Assembly (NCBI RefSeq): GCF_021347895.1 | Contig: NC_067132.1 | Coordinates: 6,928,338-6,992,337 of the forward strand | Length of the DNA stretch: 64,000 bases | From: Acanthochromis polyacanthus | Lineage: Eukaryota > Chordata > Actinopteri > Pomacentridae | Direction of reading: 5' to 3' | Part shown: positions 57,064-64,000 of the stretch, one piece after another | How positions within the stretch are numbered: the stretch's first letter is position 1 | Layout: each line of letters starts with the position of its first letter | The notes under the pieces: model-generated | What the model was told of the DNA's origin: nothing | Databases searched by the model: none | Seen by the model: only the letters and a program-made list of their open reading frames with translations | Made by a program: the position numbers and the translations under genes

Positions 57064-60000
57064 AAATGTTTTTAATGTGTCGATATGGTGTTTTATATGC
57101 CAGAAGACATTTTGTCAGCAAAATAAGCAGTCAGCATTTCCACCTTAAAACTGCAGTGTGCTGATGACAGCAAATACGGACTCAGACTTCTGGGGTTTCA
57201 AACAAACCTAAGGATCCAATCCTGTCAGTTTGCAGAGTGGGGCTTTCCTCGACCCTTCTTCTTTAGAATCTATTCTTGGTTTCAATGTTCAGATCAGAAC
57301 ATTATGTAGGGAGCAACAGTGTAGAGTTATATTTAAGCTATTTTAATGCAAAAAATGATTATTTTCATGGAAAAAAAAACTTCTAAATATATAAATTGGA
57401 TTCACAGAGATCAGATTTCAGGGGGCTGACAGTTGATAAAGTTACAGTCCCACTAATTAATCACACGGCTGAGACTTTTGCTTTCAAAGAGGTTTATTGA
57501 AAGGAACATTTTGAAATTTTATAAAGTTCAACCATTGCTAATGCTATCACACAATCAGAACCTGGAGCGTCACTGTTTCCCTCCAACCTTCTTCAGTTTT
57601 GATATGAATTTTGTTTTCTGAGCCTCTAGAAGCACTCCTCTAGTCAGCCCTGCATTTTAATCCAACAGTTAAACTACATCCCATGGGCTGCCGTGGAATA
57701 TACGCCATTAAAAAGATCTCCGGAACATTTCTGAGAAATGTTTTTCTGGGACATGTCATGACTCAGTGTTTTTCAGTGAAATGTGTTAAAGATATGCTAT
57801 TGCTAACAGATGTTAACATCCCACACATTGAAAACAAAGTAAGATGTGGTCCGAGCTGCACTTTTGTGTCCATGATAGTGGGAGTGTAGCCTGTCCCAAA
57901 TGGGCTACACAGGATTTCTACTATTTTAGGTGCACTTGATTTAACTTTTCAGGTCCAAGTGGAGCAAGATAAGAAAAATCAAGTGCTCCTGGATGTTTGG
58001 GAAGCATTTAAACAGTTCGGCCCAGGACTGCCACACATGCATCACTCCGGTACAGTGGTTTGCAACCAAAGATACAATTATACGATATAATATTGTATCA
58101 TCTAGGATCACTATGTTTGCAGCTATTCAGTACCCCTCTCTTCCATGACCTGGAAGTAGTATGTATATATACGTATATATAAATATGACACTCCCGTAAC
58201 CCGGAAGAATTCAGTGTTTCACTCTACACACAGTCTGCAAGCATACAGCAAAAATCAGCTGCTTTGCACATGAAACCTTCTCATTGCTGGATGATTTTCA
58301 GTGCAGCATGCAAGTAAAAATGTGCACAATATTAAAAGTCTTTAGCTTCATCATTACCATCACATCCATTTATACCATGGACAGCTCATTCTTTTCAATA
58401 AGGTGATTATTTTAATAAGAAATTAGAGCAGATTTTATTTATTTAGTATATTTTCCTCTATAGTATTCTGCATTTCAAAGCATGCCAAAGAAATTTTTCA
58501 GTTTCTGCATAGTGCTGGCTATACAAGTGCCAAAGAGTTTGATTCCTTTACAAGTAGTAGAAGTTGGTATGTACAGGCATTTTGTGAGCAAAAGGAGTGG
58601 CAGAGCAGATCCAGTGTTGTGTAAACGGTACCAAACCCCCCTCCCCAAGTGCTCAAAATATCTACAAATACAGGACCCAGGTCTGTGGGAACTTATAGAA
58701 AGTTGAAGAGAGCTGGAAAAAAGCTCAGCAGTATGGAAGAGCAGTTCAGGACGGTGTGTAGGTGTGACTGCAGGCTGACTTCTTATGTTTGTACAGATGT
58801 GTGTGTCAAAATACAAAGAGGGGAAAACGCTCTCTTTAAACACCTCCTCCTCCGCCCACTAACACAACAGTCCCTCAGTGTTTTGATTTCTTCTAAAGCA
58901 CACATCTACTGTTATAATATGCAGTATGCATTATATAAATATATCCTCTAGCATTGAATATTCTGCTAAGCTCTACCATCATGTACAAGGTCAAATAAGA
59001 AGATCAACAACAACCACATTCTAGTTTTGAGGTCAAATGCAGTTCAGGCCACTAGGTGACTGTTATTGAACACTAACGAAACACTCGCTACAGTACGTGA
59101 GATGAAGAGTAGAGACCATGTCTGGAAATCAGAAAAAAAAAAGAAACAGCTTAATGTGATGCCAGATTGACTGAATATTTACTGGATATTAGAAGTAGCT
59201 GCTGATGGTGACCACAGACAGAATCTGTTGGTCGAAGCTAACTGATGGTGGTGGATGTTCAGCAAAGGAAACCAAATATCAACAAGCCGAGTTCAGTACA
59301 TTTGGTCAGTGTCAACTCATCAGCTGTCCATCATGCAATCGATCATGTTTTACCTACAGAATGCTGAAAGTAGACAGAGTGACTTTCTATAGTGTGCAAA
59401 CTACCCTCCGTCCACAGTAATTCTCTAGGTTCAAATGGACTGATCCGATCACACTCCCCACCTACTGTTGTTTTGAAGTCACGGTAAGAAATATCCTCAG
59501 TCAGCTAATAAAATCACACATAATCCAGTTCCACCTACAGTCCAACTACCAAATTCTGTTAGACTTCATGAGCTGCATTACATGTGAGTTTAAAAGCCAC
59601 CAGTGATGATTTGTTACAGCTTTCGCTTGCTTTGGTTCAACACTAAAGCGTGACACACATACAGCCAATCAGTGCACAGGAACAGACAATGTGGTACAAC
59701 AGGCCTCGTGCACACTGTGTCCTGAAAGTGGCTTTGACTGCATTAGGGAGGCAATTCAGAATGTACAGTGTATTATAATGATAGTATCAATAGTAATAAT
59801 ATTGTGTACTGCTCACCAAACACTTCAATGAATAAATATTGAATAAATATTGAGAATGCCTGCGTGAGTGTAAATTTCCTTAAACAGAGGAACATGTGGA
59901 GCTTTCACCATCTCCAACAAAATGAACCCAACACAAAGTGATACTTATTTCAGCTACAATCCACAGACAAACAAAATAACACCAATAAAAAAATTAAATA

Positions 60001-60890
60001 GCTTAGACCCACAAGGAGCAAAATACAATCTTCATGATTCTGCATTAAAGGAGAATTCCACTAAAATTAAACCCTAGAAGGGACAGTTTCTGTCTGATGG
60101 GTTGGCTTTGAGTTGTGACACGAAGGAAAATCAACCCCCAGACATCACAGACACATTCCTGAGTCTTTATTAAACATCTGCACTGTTTAAAAAATAAGGT
60201 ACTAAAAACTGATGACTGTGGTTAAGCTGCTACAGGCGGTAACTGTTTAAAGGACTATTGCACTTCAACAACGGGTTTCTTTTCCATTGGTAGTGACTCT
60301 GGCTTGGTCGATCTTGGAAAGGGTCGATCTGTGTAATTTAGTATCAGGGAAGACAATTTGAAGATGTCACAGGGGTTGGTTTTCCTTCATCTGAAGAACT
60401 CAAAACTCAAAAAAACTGAAAGCTTTAGCTGAAACTGAATTCATGCAGCACAACAAGCTCGGAGTTCTTTCAGTTATGCTCCAATATAAAGGGCTTTTAT
60501 TGCACCTGCTCTCCATACGAAACTCCAGCGTCCACCATGTTCAGTTCTATCACCATATTTTAAATACATGCATCAGTTTATCATAAATCCTGTATTTCAT
60601 TTAGAGAAATTTAAAGAGTAATGGATATAGCTTCTCCAGATGCACAGGATGGACGTCTCTGAGCAGACCAGCAGTAATTCTCAGGTGTTTCAACTGTTTT
60701 TGTACATTTCTTAACTTGGTTTGGGGTTTACTACAGACATGTACTTCTACGATATTAAACATCTAAACGCTTTACTGCTAGTTTATGAGGCATCAGTTAT
60801 TAAAACCTGTTGTCATGTGTTTCTTTGTGCAATAATGTTTGTGTTTAGGATTAGTCTGCAGCCATTCTCTTGTCTGTCCCTCCAGGAATT
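57064..60890. other. unique non-coding DNA
   Basis: No exon or transposon is recognised. A TATATACG palindrome tract lies at 58160-58185. Frames at 58475-58843, 58649-58951 and 59205-59420 show no motif. Confidence 0.4.
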
Positions 60891-61240
60891 CCCGATGTTG
60901 CGATCGTGCAAATTCACGCGAAATCAACCAGTCTCTGCGAATTTTGCGCGGCCTTGCAATTTTGTCCAGTCACCGCAACTTTCCTGCAATTTTGGCCCGC
61001 CTCCCGTGAGTTCCACCAATCATAGCAGCTCCCAGTGCAAACATAATACACATACGTCACCGAATTCACTTCCTTGTTTATGGTTTGAAGATGCAGACAT
61101 CTGCGATACTAATGTCTCTCATTTACCAACAAAAATTACTGCTGAAGACCATGATAAACAATTAATTCACTGATGTTCTTCACCAAAGCGGAGCTAAAGT
61201 GTTTTACACCCGTGCAATACTGTGGTGGAATACAAAAAAG
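60891..61240. repeat. probable interspersed repeat with GCGAATTTTGCGCGG-type sequence
   Basis: CAAATTCACGCGAAATC, GCGAATTTTGCGCGGCC, TTGCAATTTTG and CCTGCAATTTTGGCCCGCC form a run of related words. It ends in an A-rich tract at 61233-61248. I associate such words with teleost repeats but cannot name the family. A 150-codon frame (60721-61173) crosses it and has no recognised domain. Confidence 0.4.
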
Positions 61241-61618
61241 AAAAAAATCATCGATTGACCCACTTTTTTAAAACACGAAACATATTAGAACGACTGAAAT
61301 GAGCGAACAGACCAGACAAATCACCATGATGGAAACTGATGCATCCAGATCCATTAGAGCACTGAAAGAATGAGGTGAATTAGATTAATTATTCCACCAA
61401 AGAACACGGCAGAGTTATGTGACGATCGGTGTGTGTGAATCATTCCTCTGTTACCAACATCACTCAAAAACAGACTCAGGGATTTGAATGAAATTTTCAG
61501 GGTCGGTCAGAAATGACACAAGGACCAAATGATTAGACTTCGGCAGTGATACGGCTTAAAGTTTGGATTCACGGATTTGTTAAGGACTCATAGCGGCACG
61601 GCGTCTAATAACGGCACG

Positions 61619-61632
61619 GTAACCATGGCAAC
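61619..61632 (+). promoter_or_regulatory. perfect RFX X-box match
   Basis: GTAACCATGGCAAC fits GTNRCCNNRGYAAC at all positions. It lies in a CpG-bearing patch (61580-61660). No adjacent start codon or exon is recognised. Confidence 0.4.
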
Positions 61633-64000
61633 AAGTGAACGCGACCTCAGCAGCCTGCTGACGATCACAGGATTGTGATTCTACAACAAATCTACCACTG
61701 TGGACGTATAAACCGCCGCGAAATCCTGGAGGGACTGTCTTGTTGATCATTCATTAAAAATCCTCATTACATTTTGTCCATGTTTACTGGACTGTGGCCT
61801 CAGCTGTAGCTCACTGAACCCCCGCTGTAGGCTAAAGGAGCACTTAGAAATGTTACATGGCTAATTTATTGATAGGATATTTCAAATAGTGGCTGATGAG
61901 GTGATTTAAATATCATGTAGAAAGATAGAGGCGAAAGATTTTCACAGTTTGACCATCAGTTCTATGCATTATTTCCCTTCATGTCTAACAGCTCTGCAGT
62001 CACTCCAGGGAGACCTGAGCACTGGAAGCTTTGGGTGATCCTCAACACAGCAGACGAAGGACTTTAACTGGCCTCCTTTGGATGAACTACCAAATCAGTT
62101 GATGCATGTTTCCACCCAGTGCACATCATGTCCATACATATCAGCAGGTAGGGACCTCCTCTACCTTTCAGTACCACCCCATTACTGGAGGGGATGAGAA
62201 GATGTAAGTCAGTGAACTTCCATCCAGGACACCTGAGTTCAAGTGCCATCTTGGACTAAAATTACAGCTTTTGTTTTTGACTTTCATTCAGTGTTTGATT
62301 TAGTTTCAGTTCAAAATAATTTGGGTAGTATAGAAGTTGTTTGGGTTGCTATGTTTACCCAATGCTCCGAAGCTTCATTGTCTCCTGTGGATGTAAAATC
62401 TCACTTATTCACACAATTGCCTGTTTATCAATGATAAGAATGGAGGCCGAAGCTTACTATAAGGTGGAGGAGATCCCTACTAGTCCACATGTATGGGAAT
62501 GATGTGGGCTGATAGAGTCTGAACTGGGAAATGTTCCCTACCAGTTTGTCTCTACATGCTGCTCTGTAATTGGTGGTGAAGCAATCATCTGTGTCTGAGC
62601 CTCTTCATACCTCAGAGAATCTGTGTTACTGTGTTGGCCTGGGAGCAATTCATGATGAGGATTTGAGTCTGAGGAACTCAAAAAGGGCAGAAGTTAACAT
62701 CTAATATAAAGTATTCACTAAAACAGAGATACTAAAGTACAGGTACATCCTCAGTGTCCACTATCGCTGCAGTATACACATCTCAGATACTGTACACGTG
62801 GATGGCATTTAAGTACTTTTTACCTGCATTGTAAAGGGTTTGTGCTGTCTAGATTCAAACACTGAACCTGTCAAATGCCTGTTAAAACAAGGCATTCACA
62901 TCTTTTCATGCGGGGCAAAGAAAACAAACAGGATCCAGTGACCCTCTTTACAGTGTGTGAAAGCAAACGTACGATACAACTCTGCAGACTGTAAGACAAA
63001 AACAAGAACAAACACACATAAAAAGTTCTAGACCTGAACTAATTACACATATAATAAGATTAAAGCGCACGCACACATCTCTTGTTGCCAGTGTTTGCAT
63101 ATTGTACTATACATCGAATAATGGCGCATTCGGCTGGTCTTTGTAAACTGGCAAACTTGTATATTTACGAATCACATGGCAGACTCTTATGTACAAGGTA
63201 GAAGCATTCTGGGTGCGTGCTTGGGTGAAAAAAGTAAGGACCAATAACATCTGAGGTAGCAAATTCAACTGATAAACTAGAATCACATAACATTTTATTT
63301 CCTTTATGCATGGGCTTCGACTGGATGTTGAGACTCAGAGCAGCATGGTTAGAGGTTAGTTAGTCAGACTTAGCGCTGCAACTCTGTCTTTTATCTCTGC
63401 CTGTTCCACTTACAGACGCTGATCAACTGTTGGTCTTTAAGCTCAAAACTAAAAGCTCGAGAAATCAGTGAGTTGGGATTTCCTGCCTTTTTAAATGTTT
63501 ATTTGTGGGTTTTTGGTGCGCTGTTCTTGTGGGAAACTTGTCAGTTTGCCAGTTTACCTGTTGGTGACGCTGCCTAAGCATGCCATGTGTTCTTCACTCA
63601 CTAGCAAATCTGTACAGTGTTTATGATAGGGCAGCTGATATGTTCGAGAAAATTCATGGCTTTTAACCCTCCAGTTCCCACCCCTGAGGTGCAGACCAGC
63701 CAATCCAGTGTGCTCTTGGGAAGGGTGCAGCCATAGCTCGGCCTCTTGGGGCAGGACATCGGGGGAAGGAACTAATGACAGAACGTGACAGTAGGACTCC
63801 TGTTAGGCCAGCTAACACTACAATTTACCAACCAGTCTGTGAGTTTATCGGAAGCGCCACGGACATAAAGAAGAGAATAATCATTATATCAATAGGATTT
63901 TCAGTGCAAGACGTAAATGGCTACTTGTTTCGTCGTTCTTCTGTCCAATGTTGTCTCTGCTTGTTCTCGTCAGTCATCCAACACCGGATACAGCAGTAAA
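61633..64000. other. unassigned sequence to window end
   Basis: No convincing exon. A frame at 63775-63999 runs to the window edge without a recognised domain, so a gene just beyond cannot be excluded. Confidence 0.35.

Overview
The window looks like nuclear DNA of a ray-finned, probably percomorph, teleost. It has long unique AT-rich stretches, (TG)n/(CA)n microsatellites, a Rex3-type RTE retrotransposon, several hAT, Harbinger, Tc1 and TTAA-flanked DNA transposon remnants, and a tRNA-derived fish SINE. No bacterial operons, rRNA genes or CRISPR arrays are present. Nearly all long open frames are repeats, transposon relics or chance.

The one confidently recognised host gene is map4 (microtubule-associated protein 4) on the minus strand. 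Its first coding exon lies at 2583-2771, with a good acceptor, a good donor and the characteristic N-terminus ending in [10 protein letters not shown] possible non-coding first exon with a GTGAGT donor lies in a GC-rich, promoter-like segment at about 55053-55165. If they belong together, 2.8-55.0 kb is map4 intron 1 and 1-2.58 kb is intron 2. A second possible gene start points the opposite way (plus strand, ATG at 55345), so 55.1-55.3 kb may be a bidirectional promoter. I do not recognise that protein.

Layout. 1-4.9 kb: map4 exon and intron. 4.9-6.8 kb: an inverted-repeat transposon holding a second, TTAA-flanked repeat. 10.5-11.4 kb: possible LTR and a BED-finger relic. 12.9-14.8 kb: broken Rex3. 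15.3-18.5 kb: a 3.2 kb composite bounded by inverted repeats and a 6-bp direct repeat; it encloses a foldback element and a two-exon THAP-domain pseudogene. 18.8-19.9 kb: a decayed hAT. 22.9-25.1 kb: a ZBED-type hAT with an exact 8-bp target duplication and nested fragments. 27.7-34.77 kb: three head-to-tail copies of a 2.33 kb non-coding repeat, each with about eight CTCF-like motifs. 34.77-35.41 kb: a six-unit minisatellite. 35.4-43.5 kb: a series of non-autonomous transposons and shared repeat copies. 46.5, 49.3 and 53.0 kb: a hAT-like MITE, a Harbinger with a HARBI1-like relic, and a foldback. 56-57 kb: a SINE inside a GATATC-rich repeat. 57.1-64 kb: mostly unique DNA with no gene I can support.

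The most unusual parts are the tandem CTCF-motif array with its frame-preserving minisatellite, and the composite transposon carrying the THAP pseudogene. All family assignments rest on recognition by eye; no database search was possible.
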